From: a virus
Length of the DNA: 64,000 nucleotides
Strand: one strand, 5' to 3'
Virus record (IMG/VR): IMGVR_UViG_3300012929_000018
Coordinates: 18,503 to 82,502 of that record
Shown here: one piece after another, positions 23,078 to 30,560 of the stretch
Numbering within the stretch: the stretch's first letter is position 1
Layout of the letters: the number at the start of each line of letters is the position of its first letter
Notes under the pieces: generated by a model
What the model saw: only the letters and a program-made list of their open reading frames with translations
Told to the model about the DNA's origin: nothing
Databases searched by the model: none
Translations under genes and position numbers: made by a program

Positions 23078-23148
23078 ACAGGGGGCGAAGGCAGTAGCGC
23101 GAACTCCAAATCCGCGTGTGATGAGTTCGATTCTCATACCCTGTGCCA
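23078..23148 (+). tRNA. tRNA-Trp-like (CCA anticodon) with shortened D-arm
   Basis: Acceptor ACAGGGG/ACCCTGT (last pair G-A), T-arm ATGAGTTCGATTCTCAT, discriminator G and encoded CCA are normal. The anticodon loop CTCCAAA gives CCA (Trp). Only 14 bases separate acceptor and anticodon stem instead of about 19, so the D-arm is cut down, and the anticodon stem GCGAA/TCCGC has one A-C mismatch. It begins four bases after tRNA-Asn. Confidence 0.6.
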
Positions 23149-23176
23149 CTTTTTGACTAGGTTGGTTGCGCAACAA

Positions 23177-23268
23177 TGACCTGCACCTTGCATCGCGGTA
23201 GCCGTTGCAGCGGTGGAACGAAGTAAGAGCGTTGTTGTCGATGGTCCGATTCCATCGCTGGTCACCCA
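23177..23268 (+). other. 92-nt tRNA-like element
   Basis: The 3' half resembles a tRNA: an acceptor strand CTGGTCA pairs with TGACCTG (one mismatch), a six-pair T-stem encloses TCCGATT, and CCA is encoded. The hairpin AACG...CGTT would be a long variable arm. No seven-base loop with T33 and an adequate stem is seen, so no anticodon can be assigned. It may be a decayed tRNA or a tRNA mimic. Confidence 0.35.
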
Positions 23269-23272
23269 CTTT

Positions 23273-23506
23273 ATGAACGAGACAGACGAACGCCTGCAAA
23301 GGCAATGGGCGCAGATTGAGAGCAATCGACGCGCCGACAAGATCGTGCGCCGTCGTAAGATCGCGCAAGTCACGGGCGGCTGTGACCGCTGCCCGCCTCA
23401 CGCGAAGGAGAACGCGCGCCTCAAAGGGCGTAAGCCGCGCGAGGATAAGCACAAGAATCACCGCACGGTTAAGTGGAGTAGCCACCATTCCGTGCCTATT
23501 TACTAA
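23273..23506 (+). CDS. 77-aa basic hypothetical protein
   Basis: MNETDERLQRQWAQIESNRR begins a helical, then basic Cys/His-containing protein (GGCDRCPPHAKENAR), which could include a small metal site. It starts four bases after the tRNA-like element. Unrecognised. Confidence 0.5.
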   Translation: MNETDERLQRQWAQIESNRRADKIVRRRKIAQVTGGCDRCPPHAKENARLKGRKPREDKHKNHRTVKWSSHHSVPIY

Positions 23507-23509
23507 TTT

Positions 23510-23698
23510 ATGAACAGAGGAAACAGACAGGCGGACATACAGTTCCGCGATATGCTGTGGCGTTACGACCCACGGTCAATCGAAAGCGATACACCCACGG
23601 CCGAGTGGACGTGTGCGCCCGAACCTAAGTGCGTTGTCGCACGTAGTTTGGGTGAAAGTAGAGTTGTGAACGCACGGGGCGTTCGCAGAGCAGCATGA
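23510..23698 (+). CDS. 62-aa hypothetical protein
   Basis: MNRGNRQADIQFRDMLWRYD is followed by WTCAPEPKCVVARS; charge is mixed and no motif is recognised. It ends in an ATGA overlap with a membrane-peptide gene. Confidence 0.45.
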   Translation: MNRGNRQADIQFRDMLWRYDPRSIESDTPTAEWTCAPEPKCVVARSLGESRVVNARGVRRAA

Positions 23699-23787
23699 GT
23701 TGGGAAACAATCGGGTGGCTATTGACGATACCGGGATGGTGCGTTATAGGCATCACAGCAATCATCAAACTATGCAAACCACAATAG
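23695..23787 (+). CDS. 30-aa single-span membrane peptide
   Basis: MSWETIGWLLTIPGWCVIGI then TAIIKLCKPQ forms one membrane helix with a short Lys tail. It starts in an ATGA overlap and shares its last 16 bases with the next gene. Confidence 0.45.
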   Translation: MSWETIGWLLTIPGWCVIGITAIIKLCKPQ

Positions 23788-23945
23788 AAACGCTCCCTAA
23801 GCGCCGCGGCGTTGTCGCGCGAGCTAACGGGATTACGGATAGCTACGGCAAGCAATATATTCGCATGAGCGATGGTAGCTTGCGCAAATTAAACGCAGTT
23901 ACTGAGCCGCAACAGCCGCTCGTTCTCGGTGGGTTCGAGGTATGA
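23772..23945 (+). CDS. 57-aa paralogue of the product at 8521-8706
   Basis: MQTTIETLPKRRGVVARANG precedes TDSYGKQYIRMSDGSLRKL, which matches the spacing and residues of the 61-aa protein in the replication operon. The start here overlaps the membrane peptide gene. Function is unknown. Confidence 0.55.
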   Translation: MQTTIETLPKRRGVVARANGITDSYGKQYIRMSDGSLRKLNAVTEPQQPLVLGGFEV

Positions 23946-24178
23946 GTGAGATTCACACAGATGAGTGGAAGCATCGCCGTGACACGTTGGTCGGATTCGT
24001 GATTATGTGCAATAACAACAATTGCTCTAATCGCCCATTCGATGACGCGCGCAGCGTGCGACCTGTGATCACCTGTGAAAACGTGCTCGAAGCAATGCGC
24101 GAGCGCATGCCGGACATTACGGCAGCGCAGCGTGTGGATTTCGTGCATGTCGCGAAGGGATTCATACCAATCAAGTAG
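23942..24178 (+). CDS. 78-aa hypothetical protein
   Basis: MSEIHTDEWKHRRDTLVGFV, a CNNNNCSNRPFDD stretch with two Cys, and a C-terminal helix ending HVAKGFIPIK. Unrecognised; ATGA overlap with the previous gene. Confidence 0.5.
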   Translation: MSEIHTDEWKHRRDTLVGFVIMCNNNNCSNRPFDDARSVRPVITCENVLEAMRERMPDITAAQRVDFVHVAKGFIPIK

Positions 24179-24189
24179 GAGACAAAACT

Positions 24190-24432
24190 ATGGCAAATCG
24201 ACAGACAAGGTGGTTGCTCGCCCACGGGCGCGGCACCAAAAACGTGGTGGGCAGCAGCCCAGCGCGTGCAGAGCATATTGACCGCCCGCTATTTCATGGC
24301 GTGACGTGCAATACTGCGAACAAGAAAACCAAGCCGCGTGACTCACTCGGCAAGTTGCGGACGTTGAGCAGCAAGCGAGTGCTCGACAAGCGCATCACGG
24401 CTTACGCGGTCAATCCAATTTACGCATCATGA
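24190..24432 (+). CDS. 80-aa basic hypothetical protein
   Basis: An Arg/Lys-rich protein (MANRQTRWLLAHGRGTKN, LRTLSSKRVLDKRITAY) preceded by GGAGACAAAACT. It may bind nucleic acid; no family recognised. It overlaps the next gene by four bases. Confidence 0.5.
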   Translation: MANRQTRWLLAHGRGTKNVVGSSPARAEHIDRPLFHGVTCNTANKKTKPRDSLGKLRTLSSKRVLDKRITAYAVNPIYAS

Positions 24433-24596
24433 AGCCGCCGTTCTGGATTTTCTACCAAGTTATGATGGTAGTGATACTGGCGCTGTCGGCGCTGGTAGCT
24501 GTGCCGTTGTGGGCGGCGTTTGAGTTTGCGATGCTTCCTTGGCATCTTCACCGGATGCATCGGAGACAATCTCGCCCTCGATCACGACGGGAGTAG
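24429..24596 (+). CDS. 55-aa membrane protein overlapping an antisense gene
   Basis: MKPPFWIFYQVMMVVILALS continues ALVAVPLWAAFEFAML as one or two membrane helices, then a His/Arg-rich tail. The ATGA overlap with the gene upstream supports it. Its last 137 bases lie opposite the C-terminal codons of the minus-strand HTH gene, so both strands would be coding. Confidence 0.45.
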   Translation: MKPPFWIFYQVMMVVILALSALVAVPLWAAFEFAMLPWHLHRMHRRQSRPRSRRE

Positions 24597-25038
24597 GTTC
24601 ATCGTCGGCGCTCATCGCCTCATTGATGTTGATGAGTGTCTGTGATACCACATCCTGAGTGTCGAGACCTGCGGCGCGCCGAGCAATTTTGTCAGCGAGT
24701 TCAGCTTCGCGGAAATTGCTCGGCGCCTTGGCCTTCATCAATTTCAGCGAATCATGGGCTAAGTTGAAAGCTACCTTGCGGTGGTTTTCACCTTTCTCCA
24801 ACCATTCATCGGCTTTCTTGGCAATGGCATTCTCAGCGGCCTTTTCAGCGGCTCGCGTTTGGATAGCCCCGATCATGCGTGATACGAGCGTCAATCGCTT
24901 GCGGTTCACCCGCCTGCGAATGGTGTTCGCCGATACGCCAAATCGGGCCGAAAGCTCCTGAATGTTAAGGCATTCGGCGGTGGCTGCATCTTGAATGGCG
25001 ACCCAAGGGATACCTTTGGTGGGCGGTCTCTTCTCCAT
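24460..25038 (-). CDS. HTH protein, putative small terminase subunit
   Basis: The 192-residue product starts MEKRPPTKGIPWVAIQDAAT and contains a helix-turn-helix (LNIQELSARFGVSANTIRRR), then long charged helices ending DKIARRAAGLDTQDV and an acidic, Pro/Thr tail. This HTH-coiled-coil layout is typical of small terminases and of some phage regulators. The ATG at 25038 is preferred to the far-upstream one, which would overlap the divergent gene. It is the only minus gene between 18.1 and 46.6 kb. Confidence 0.55.
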   Translation of the reverse strand: MEKRPPTKGIPWVAIQDAATAECLNIQELSARFGVSANTIRRRVNRKRLTLVSRMIGAIQTRAAEKAAENAIAKKADEWLEKGENHRKVAFNLAHDSLKLMKAKAPSNFREAELADKIARRAAGLDTQDVVSQTLININEAMSADDEPTPVVIEGEIVSDASGEDAKEASQTQTPPTTAQLPAPTAPVSLPS

Positions 25039-25066
25039 GTGTGACCGCAACCTTACGACAAACTTT

Positions 25067-25282
25067 ATGGATAAGCAAGACGAAACGGTAGATCGTTGCA
25101 CCCGCATACGCGCGCCATGGACAAAGTGGCGTTTGTGTGTCGGCGTGGAGACGAAATACATGCCGATCGTTATGGCCGGGCTCTCTAACGAGGGCGCGCT
25201 CAAGGTCGGCATGATTACAGCTTGCCAGAGCAAGCTTGAGGGCGGGATTATTGTTCTACGCCCTTTACACGGAGCAAATTGA
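25067..25282 (+). CDS. 71-aa hypothetical protein
   Basis: MDKQDETVDRCTRIRAPWTK leads into an ordinary folded segment (YMPIVMAGLSNEGALKVGMI). The ATG here is 28 bases from the start of the divergent HTH gene, so both promoters must lie in coding sequence or that gap. Unrecognised. Confidence 0.5.
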   Translation: MDKQDETVDRCTRIRAPWTKWRLCVGVETKYMPIVMAGLSNEGALKVGMITACQSKLEGGIIVLRPLHGAN

Positions 25283-25545
25283 TGGACATAAATCAAACGC
25301 ACGACGCCATCCAGAAGGCGATGAGCGACGCTAGGGAAACTCCCGAATACAAGCAAGAAGGCGAGGAACTGAAAAAGTTTAACCCGCGGAAGCGCGGTGG
25401 CGCTGCGTATCCTAAACGCAGCGGCATGTCACGGCGCAAGCTACGAGCAAAACAACTCGCGCCGCCGATCACACAGGAGCGCACGAATGCGTTGCTCGAC
25501 GCTGCGCTGAAAGTTTGGAGTTTGAAGCATGGATACACAGACTAA
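25282..25545 (+). CDS. 87-aa basic hypothetical protein
   Basis: MDINQTHDAIQKAMSDARET is followed by a strongly basic middle (FNPRKRGGAAYPKRSGMSRR) and a C-terminal helix, suggesting nucleic-acid binding. The start overlaps the previous stop by one base, and the end overlaps the PRTase gene by 17 bases. Confidence 0.5.
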   Translation: MDINQTHDAIQKAMSDARETPEYKQEGEELKKFNPRKRGGAAYPKRSGMSRRKLRAKQLAPPITQERTNALLDAALKVWSLKHGYTD

Positions 25546-26278
25546 CGACAGACCCAAGATGCGGATAGACTTCCCATCGCAATACGCGTGGGAACAATAC
25601 CTTCGCGACCAGCCTGTGCCAGCATTACTCGGCTATCGTTCGATGCTAGAAGTGGCACTCGACGCGCCAACCCCGCCCACGCAGCTACGCCTGGATATGC
25701 GCACGCGCACAGGTAATGTGCCGCATCATGCCAGTGCTGATGTGGTGAAGTCGGATTACTTGTCGAATGTTATGTCACCCATCGGGTTACAGAAGGTCGT
25801 GCGTAAGGTGTGCTCGGTCATTAAGAAAAGCGGCGTCGAGTTCGATTCGATTGCATTCCGTGGATTCAGTGGAGCGTTGGTTGCGCCGCTGGTCGCCTGT
25901 CGATTGAAGAAAGGATTCCTCGCGGTGCGCAAGCACAAGGATAACGAGGATTGTCATTCGAGCTATCCTGTCGAGGGCGCAGTCAAAGCGCATTGCCATT
26001 ACATAATCATTGACGACATTATCAGCAGCGGCGCAACCGTCTGGAACATCGTTACCGAACTCAACACTTTCAAATATATTGATGTTTCCACTAACGGGAA
26101 CACCGACTACCAGATCTTCAAACGCAAGTGCGTGGGTGTGTTCCTTTACAACTCATGGGTGAGCGATAAGGGTAAGGGACACGGCTTCGACTTCGAGACG
26201 CGCGAGATTCATGCTGCCTACGGTGCTGACACCGAGGATTCATTTCATCTGCCTGTTTGGTCGTTCTCGGCAAAATAG
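25529..26278 (+). CDS. Type I phosphoribosyltransferase-like protein
   Basis: In the 249-residue product, HYIIIDDIISSGATVW near residue 155 is the PRPP-binding loop, and FDSIAFRGFSGALVAPLVA near 110 fits the preceding beta-strand and loop of the PRTase fold. The flexible loop GFLAVRKHKDNEDCHSSY and extra C-terminal strands point to an orotate-type or salvage-type enzyme. The substrate base is unknown. It lies away from the main nucleotide genes. Confidence 0.7.
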   Translation: MDTQTNDRPKMRIDFPSQYAWEQYLRDQPVPALLGYRSMLEVALDAPTPPTQLRLDMRTRTGNVPHHASADVVKSDYLSNVMSPIGLQKVVRKVCSVIKKSGVEFDSIAFRGFSGALVAPLVACRLKKGFLAVRKHKDNEDCHSSYPVEGAVKAHCHYIIIDDIISSGATVWNIVTELNTFKYIDVSTNGNTDYQIFKRKCVGVFLYNSWVSDKGKGHGFDFETREIHAAYGADTEDSFHLPVWSFSAK

Positions 26279-26280
26279 GC

Positions 26281-26310
26281 TTGACAACAACTAACGAAAA
26301 GGAGTAGAAC
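26281..26310 (+). promoter_or_regulatory. Sigma70-like promoter candidate
   Basis: A perfect TTGACA directly follows the PRTase stop, and TAGAAC lies 18 bases later as a weak -10. It would drive the gene at 26317. This is the one good -35 box noticed in the block, in contrast to the palindrome sites. Confidence 0.4.
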
Positions 26311-26316
26311 GAATTT

Positions 26317-26457
26317 ATGACCAGATTAAAACAATGGATTGCGTGGCGCTATCGCCACCACTTCGTGTTCAAGTGCATTCATCCACGCGGCTGTGAGTTC
26401 TGCTCGTGGTGTGGGTTTGGGCACTACCGAAGCAAGTATTGGGCGGGACACAGATGA
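26317..26457 (+). CDS. 46-aa zinc-finger-like protein
   Basis: A basic protein with KCIHPRGCEFCSWCGFGHY, four Cys and two His that could hold one or two metals. It ends in an ATGA overlap with the next gene. Similar tiny Cys-rich proteins recur downstream (27730, 28024, 38496, 40571). Confidence 0.55.
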   Translation: MTRLKQWIAWRYRHHFVFKCIHPRGCEFCSWCGFGHYRSKYWAGHR

Positions 26458-26828
26458 ACGGACGAAACAAAAGCACTGCAACCCTGCCACCCTGCAACCC
26501 TGAACGGGGTAATCCGAACTTCGTGAGCATCATTGCTCAGTCACTGTGGTTCGTGGAAATGATGCCGCAGGGCTACAGGCACGGAGAGGAACGGCGCAAT
26601 GAGGTGTTCATGATGAACGTGACACCCGCTGAGTTCCAATGCCTGCAATACAAGAAGATGCGCGACTTCAAGCGAGTTCGCTTAGGTGAACAGGCGCTCG
26701 CGAATCATCGCAAGATCGACAATTTCAGGCCGATGTTCGGCACTCTGAGTCGGAGTCAACGACTCGCAAAACGGGAAAGGAAGAATGAAAGACGTAAAGA
26801 TAAAGCTAACGTTCCAACGTGTGCATAA
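26454..26828 (+). CDS. 124-aa hypothetical protein
   Basis: MNGRNKSTATLPPCNPERGN starts a protein with FVSIIAQSLWFVEMMPQGYR and a basic tail (RLAKRERKNERRKDK). The gene contains CTGCAACCCTGCCACCCTGC, part of the interspersed CCCTG-repeat family. Function is unknown. Confidence 0.5.
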   Translation: MNGRNKSTATLPPCNPERGNPNFVSIIAQSLWFVEMMPQGYRHGEERRNEVFMMNVTPAEFQCLQYKKMRDFKRVRLGEQALANHRKIDNFRPMFGTLSRSQRLAKRERKNERRKDKANVPTCA

Positions 26829-27018
26829 CATAGGCCGCGGCGGAACGGTCAACCAAAAGTATCAACTCAATCAAATTGAGAACGCGGTGACCGCGCGAGT
26901 TGCTAGCCCAGAGGCGGGCGCGTGGACGATCTATCGCGTGGGTGACATAGTGTCAGAGGCCCACGTGCAAGAGTTCGTCGCCGACAAACACTTCTACGAA
27001 GTGAAGGTGAAGTCATGA
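26785..27018 (+). CDS. 77-aa hypothetical protein
   Basis: MKDVKIKLTFQRVHNIGRGG starts in the tail of the previous gene (44-base overlap). The product alternates beta-like stretches (AWTIYRVGDIVSE, FYEVKVKS). A GGAAAGGAAG ribosome site precedes it inside the other gene. Confidence 0.5.
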   Translation: MKDVKIKLTFQRVHNIGRGGTVNQKYQLNQIENAVTARVASPEAGAWTIYRVGDIVSEAHVQEFVADKHFYEVKVKS

Positions 27019-27269
27019 CAGTTCAAGAATTCTACACCGACGAGAGTAAGTGGTGCAAGGACACGCTGTCAGACGGCAAAGGGGCGACGTGCCTACTCGG
27101 CGCGCTGTCCTCGTGTCATCAAACGAAGGGCGCCTACACGCAGGCATTGGGACAGCTTGTAGCTGCAATCCAAGCCTACGTGGGCTACACTTCGGTTGCT
27201 CGATTCAACGACGCCGAGACAACCACCTTCGCGGACATTGTGAAGGTAGTGAGAATGGCGGGTGTATAA
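27015..27269 (+). CDS. DUF6197-like small protein
   Basis: The 84-residue product has CLLGALSSCHQTK, a C-x-L-G-A-L motif, and ends SVARFNDAETTTFADIVKVV. This pattern resembles the DUF6197 family, small proteins found in phages and bacteria with unknown function. The match is by memory of the motif. Confidence 0.55.
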   Translation: MTVQEFYTDESKWCKDTLSDGKGATCLLGALSSCHQTKGAYTQALGQLVAAIQAYVGYTSVARFNDAETTTFADIVKVVRMAGV

Positions 27270-27556
27270 TGGAATCAATCAAAATGATTAAGCGTGACGT
27301 GGTGGGCGCGGGCACCGGGCCTAAGTTGTGCCCGGTCGCACGCGCGTTGAAGCGCCACTTCGGAGCGGAGCAATCAAGCTGTGGCTTCACAACATGCAAT
27401 ATCGAGATACGGAGCGGCCCTCGAACAGTCGAGCGGCGCTACTTCGATTTGGATAATAAAACTGCGGTGAAGATTCACAAATTCGAGGATATGCCGGGAA
27501 CTGAGGTTGGGCCTTGGCGCCTGCCTCACACAATCAAACTAACGGAGACCACATGA
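27269..27556 (+). CDS. 95-aa hypothetical protein
   Basis: MESIKMIKRDVVGAGTGPKL leads to a Cys-containing centre (SSCGFTTCNIEIRSG) and ends KLTETT. The ATG overlaps the previous stop by one base. Unrecognised. Confidence 0.5.
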   Translation: MESIKMIKRDVVGAGTGPKLCPVARALKRHFGAEQSSCGFTTCNIEIRSGPRTVERRYFDLDNKTAVKIHKFEDMPGTEVGPWRLPHTIKLTETT

Positions 27557-27726
27557 GCGTGGATACCAATCAAGATGAAACCAACCTGCGCTATGCGCTC
27601 ACACAACCAGACCGCACCGTGTATGAGAAACTACGCGCGCACCTGATTGAGCAGCATGGCTATGATGGGTTTCGTGAGATTCAAAGGAGTGCATTTCGCG
27701 TGCTCGCGAGTTTGTGCTCAGGATAA
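27553..27726 (+). CDS. 57-aa hypothetical protein
   Basis: MSVDTNQDETNLRYALTQPD and LRAHLIEQHGYDGFREIQRS suggest a small helical protein. ATGA overlap with the previous gene. Confidence 0.45.
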   Translation: MSVDTNQDETNLRYALTQPDRTVYEKLRAHLIEQHGYDGFREIQRSAFRVLASLCSG

Positions 27727-27729
27727 TTT

Positions 27730-28023
27730 ATGTTACTAAGCGAATGCTGTAGCGCCCCACCTTGGGGCACCGAAGAATACGGAATCTGTGGTGACTGCAA
27801 AGAGCATTGCGGATTCTATGACGACGAGGAACCTGTGCGCGAGCGCATGGAGTTCTCACCCGAACAACAGGCAATCATCGACAAGTTGATGCTGCCGGTA
27901 TGCGTGGAGTGCGATCAGCCAGTGGCTGTATTCAGCGACGGCGGCACACTCCACCACAACAACAGCGGACAGATCGACGCCGAGAGCGACGCCGATCATG
28001 CGCCGCGCATCAAGGAAGGTTGA
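27730..28023 (+). CDS. 97-aa zinc-ribbon protein
   Basis: MLLSECCSAPPWGTEEYGIC with GDCKEHCGFYDDEE gives the C-C...C-x2-C spacing of small treble-clef or ribbon proteins widespread in phages. A second pair lies in LPVCVECDQP. It is probably a nucleic-acid or protein adaptor; the exact role is unknown. Confidence 0.6.
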   Translation: MLLSECCSAPPWGTEEYGICGDCKEHCGFYDDEEPVRERMEFSPEQQAIIDKLMLPVCVECDQPVAVFSDGGTLHHNNSGQIDAESDADHAPRIKEG

Positions 28024-28182
28024 ATGAGCACATGGGCCAAGACTTTTGCGGCGGACCAGCACGCTAGGCGTGTATCTGGAATGCGAACATGGTCAGTGCG
28101 GTGCGATCAATGCGCCGTGCTGGTTATCAACAATGTGGTATGCCATGAGCACGGCTGCCCAACACAACGAAAGAAACGATGA
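28024..28182 (+). CDS. 52-aa zinc-binding-like protein
   Basis: MSTWAKTFAADQHARRVSGM, then VRCDQCAVLVIN and VCHEHGCPTQ, gives two Cys pairs and two His. It directly follows the previous stop and ends in an ATGA overlap. Confidence 0.5.
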   Translation: MSTWAKTFAADQHARRVSGMRTWSVRCDQCAVLVINNVVCHEHGCPTQRKKR

Positions 28183-28406
28183 ACACAGAACAACGCAGAG
28201 ATGTGCGCGGGGCGCTGATTAAGGTCGGCTTCAACCGCGGATATAGCATCGGCGACGATCAGATCGAACGAGTAGTCCATGCCGTCGCCGGTGTGGAAGG
28301 TGAGCGCCGCAAAGGGTGTTACACCGAGCTATTCAAACACCCAGACGGGACGCTCGTGTCGGTAACGTGGGCTGAGAAAAGCCACCTTCCGTCGAGGAAC
28401 TGCTAA
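28179..28406 (+). CDS. 75-aa hypothetical protein
   Basis: MNTEQRRDVRGALIKVGFNR with GYSIGDDQIERVVHAVAGVE; probably helical followed by a small strand region. Unrecognised. Confidence 0.45.
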   Translation: MNTEQRRDVRGALIKVGFNRGYSIGDDQIERVVHAVAGVEGERRKGCYTELFKHPDGTLVSVTWAEKSHLPSRNC

Positions 28407-28412
28407 CAATTT

Positions 28413-29111
28413 ATGGCAAGGGAAACCAAACAACAAAGAAAAGAATCCAAGCTACAACGCGACCGCTTGCGGATTCTGCTAGACGTAGTGTCGCAACTAG
28501 ACGAGCACAAGCTCATAGCTGAGCAGGGCGTCTATGTTAAATTCAGCCCGAAGGTGTCCAGTCGTGCTATCAACAAGCGCGGCGACATGCAATCGAACCT
28601 CAATAACCTCGTGAGCAAGCGTAAGCCGTGCCGAGTGTGCGCGCTTGGCGCATGCTTCATCAGCGCGGTGACGTTGTTCGACAAGGTGCAGACTCAGGAC
28701 ATTCTGGCTGAGGAATTGCTTCTCAAGACGAACACTCGTGACGGGATTCGGCACGACGTTGAAGAAGCCAACATGCGCGAGAAGTTGCTGCCTTACTTCA
28801 ACTCGTTGGAGTTGGGCGTAATCGAAGCCTTGTTCGAGGACAAAGCGAACTTCATCGGCGGTGAGACGCAAGACTTCCCCGATCAAGATTTCGAGGATGA
28901 ACGTCAAGCATACGACGACGCGGCGATACTTCAACAATTGTTGAATGCGACCGACTCGACGGCTGACCGGCTGCGTTGGATTATGAACGCGGCGGCGAAC
29001 CTCGTCCACACTGGCAAAGCGATCAACGTGCGTGGTTTCAGAGACCAAGTGCTCGTATCGCTTGGCAGCGATGATTGGTTCAATTCAGTTCGAGACAGCA
29101 ACGACCTGTAA
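28413..29111 (+). CDS. 232-aa hypothetical protein with CVCALGAC motif
   Basis: A helical, Lys-rich start (MARETKQQRKESKLQRDRLR), a centre with CRVCALGACFISAVTLFD, and an acidic C-terminal half. The CxVCALGA element recurs in phage proteins I cannot name further. Among the larger products of this block, it has no recognised domain. Confidence 0.55.
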   Translation: MARETKQQRKESKLQRDRLRILLDVVSQLDEHKLIAEQGVYVKFSPKVSSRAINKRGDMQSNLNNLVSKRKPCRVCALGACFISAVTLFDKVQTQDILAEELLLKTNTRDGIRHDVEEANMREKLLPYFNSLELGVIEALFEDKANFIGGETQDFPDQDFEDERQAYDDAAILQQLLNATDSTADRLRWIMNAAANLVHTGKAINVRGFRDQVLVSLGSDDWFNSVRDSNDL

Positions 29112-29143
29112 TCATGTCAGCGCCTCGGTGACGGGGCGCTGCA

Positions 29144-29656
29144 ATGATTATGAGCAAAATACAACTAAAACCAGAAGCTGTGCGCCTATTGCGCGCAGTC
29201 CAAAAACAAATCCGTAAGGCGCCCACATCTTTCGATATGAGCGTCATCGCGGAGAAAGCCAAGTATAAGGAAATCACGGCAAGCGTGATTCTAAACAACG
29301 AGCTACTTCCGCCTTGCGGCACGACGGCGTGCATTGCAGGCTGGGTGCTGATCAAAAGCAATCAACCGTTCGAGGGTAATTCCCCGTTGAGTCGTGCTGC
29401 TGATATACTCGGCCTCAACAACGAAAGCGACGGAAGCGACTACGGACAGTTGTTCCTGTCGAGCAAGTGGCCCAAGTATAGTAAGCGCGACAATCAGCTT
29501 ATGCATAAGCTGTTTCGGTTGGACAAGATTCGCGACGACAAGCTCATCAACGGGCGGTCCACGCGTATCATCAACAGTCGCATCAAGCGGGTGATTAAGG
29601 AGCGCGGTCAGTTAGCGATCAAGCGCATCGACCTGCTGATCGACAAAGGAATATGA
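29144..29656 (+). CDS. 170-aa hypothetical protein with CGTTACIAGW motif
   Basis: After a basic N-terminal helix, PCGTTACIAGWVLIKSN follows, a motif recurring in uncharacterised phage and bacterial proteins, then a basic C-terminal half (RIINSRIKRVIKERG). It overlaps the ligase gene by four bases. An in-frame second ATG at 29150 is an alternative start. Confidence 0.5.
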   Translation: MIMSKIQLKPEAVRLLRAVQKQIRKAPTSFDMSVIAEKAKYKEITASVILNNELLPPCGTTACIAGWVLIKSNQPFEGNSPLSRAADILGLNNESDGSDYGQLFLSSKWPKYSKRDNQLMHKLFRLDKIRDDKLINGRSTRIINSRIKRVIKERGQLAIKRIDLLIDKGI

Positions 29657-30558
29657 TTACAAAGCCGATGCTGGCGGGCAAGTGCTCGTCAGCAGCGCGC
29701 CTCACCTACCCGGTGCTGGCGACGCCCAAGTTAGATGGTATCCGCTGCCTTATCATCAACGGCAAGGCGGTGAGTCGGGCATTCAAAGCAATCCCGAACG
29801 ATTATATCCGATACACGATAGAAGCGTGTATAAATAGCTATCAATTCGATGGTGAAATCATCATCCCGAATCGAAGCTTCAACGACCTAAGCGGCGACGT
29901 GCGCCGTAAGGACGGGCGACCAACCAATTTCGAGTATCATGTATTCGATTACGTGCAGGAGTCCACGGCCTCATGCAACGGGTTGAAGGTCGTTTACAGT
30001 CAACGCATGCGCAACCTTGCAGCCCTGCAGAACCTAGCCCCGTTCGTGGTGAAGGTGCTGCCGGTTACAATCGCGAACGAAGCGGAGCTTCTCGCGTATG
30101 AGGAAGCCCAACTCGCTCTCGGTTACGAAGGCGTGATGGTGCGCGGGCCGAACAGCCCATACAAGTGCGGCCGTTCGTCGGAGAACGAAGGCTACTTGCT
30201 CAAGGTCAAACGATTCGAGGACAGTGAGGCCGTCGTCGTAGGGTATGAGGAACTCATGCACAACGATAACGTGGCTACGCGCGACGCCTTCGGGCGCACC
30301 GAGCGCAGCACGAACCAGGAAAACCTACGCCCCGCGGGCGTATTGGGCAAGCTGGTGTGCCAGTATCGCAACGCAGCCGGTAACATGGTTGAGTTCGGTA
30401 TCGGCACAGGGTATGACGCCAAGACCCGCGCGGAGTTGTGGGTTAAGCGCGACAAACTCAAGAACAAGATCGTGAAGTTCAAGCACCAGCCAAGCGGCGC
30501 CGACGAGCGCCCGCGGTTCCCGGTGTTCCTTGGATTCCGCGACAAGTGGGATATGTAA
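29653..30558 (+). CDS. ATP-dependent DNA ligase
   Basis: The 301-residue protein has the adenylated-lysine motif ATPKLDGIR with K26, FDGEIIIP as motif III, FEYHVFDYV, EGVMVRGP as motif IV, and YLLKVKRF as motif V. An OB-fold-like C-terminal part follows. It seals nicks during phage replication. The size matches short phage ligases of the T7 kind. Confidence 0.88.
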   Translation: MITKPMLAGKCSSAARLTYPVLATPKLDGIRCLIINGKAVSRAFKAIPNDYIRYTIEACINSYQFDGEIIIPNRSFNDLSGDVRRKDGRPTNFEYHVFDYVQESTASCNGLKVVYSQRMRNLAALQNLAPFVVKVLPVTIANEAELLAYEEAQLALGYEGVMVRGPNSPYKCGRSSENEGYLLKVKRFEDSEAVVVGYEELMHNDNVATRDAFGRTERSTNQENLRPAGVLGKLVCQYRNAAGNMVEFGIGTGYDAKTRAELWVKRDKLKNKIVKFKHQPSGADERPRFPVFLGFRDKWDM

Positions 30559-30560
30559 TT

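Noticed and set aside
23177-23268. tRNA-Sec
   Set aside because: Length and a 13-pair acceptor plus T-stem fit loosely, but there is no TCA anticodon and no selenoprotein or sel gene in view.
24659-24961. 100-codon plus-strand frame over the HTH gene
   Set aside because: It lacks coupling to neighbours and mirrors the Lys/Ala/Glu-rich minus frame with its HTH motif.
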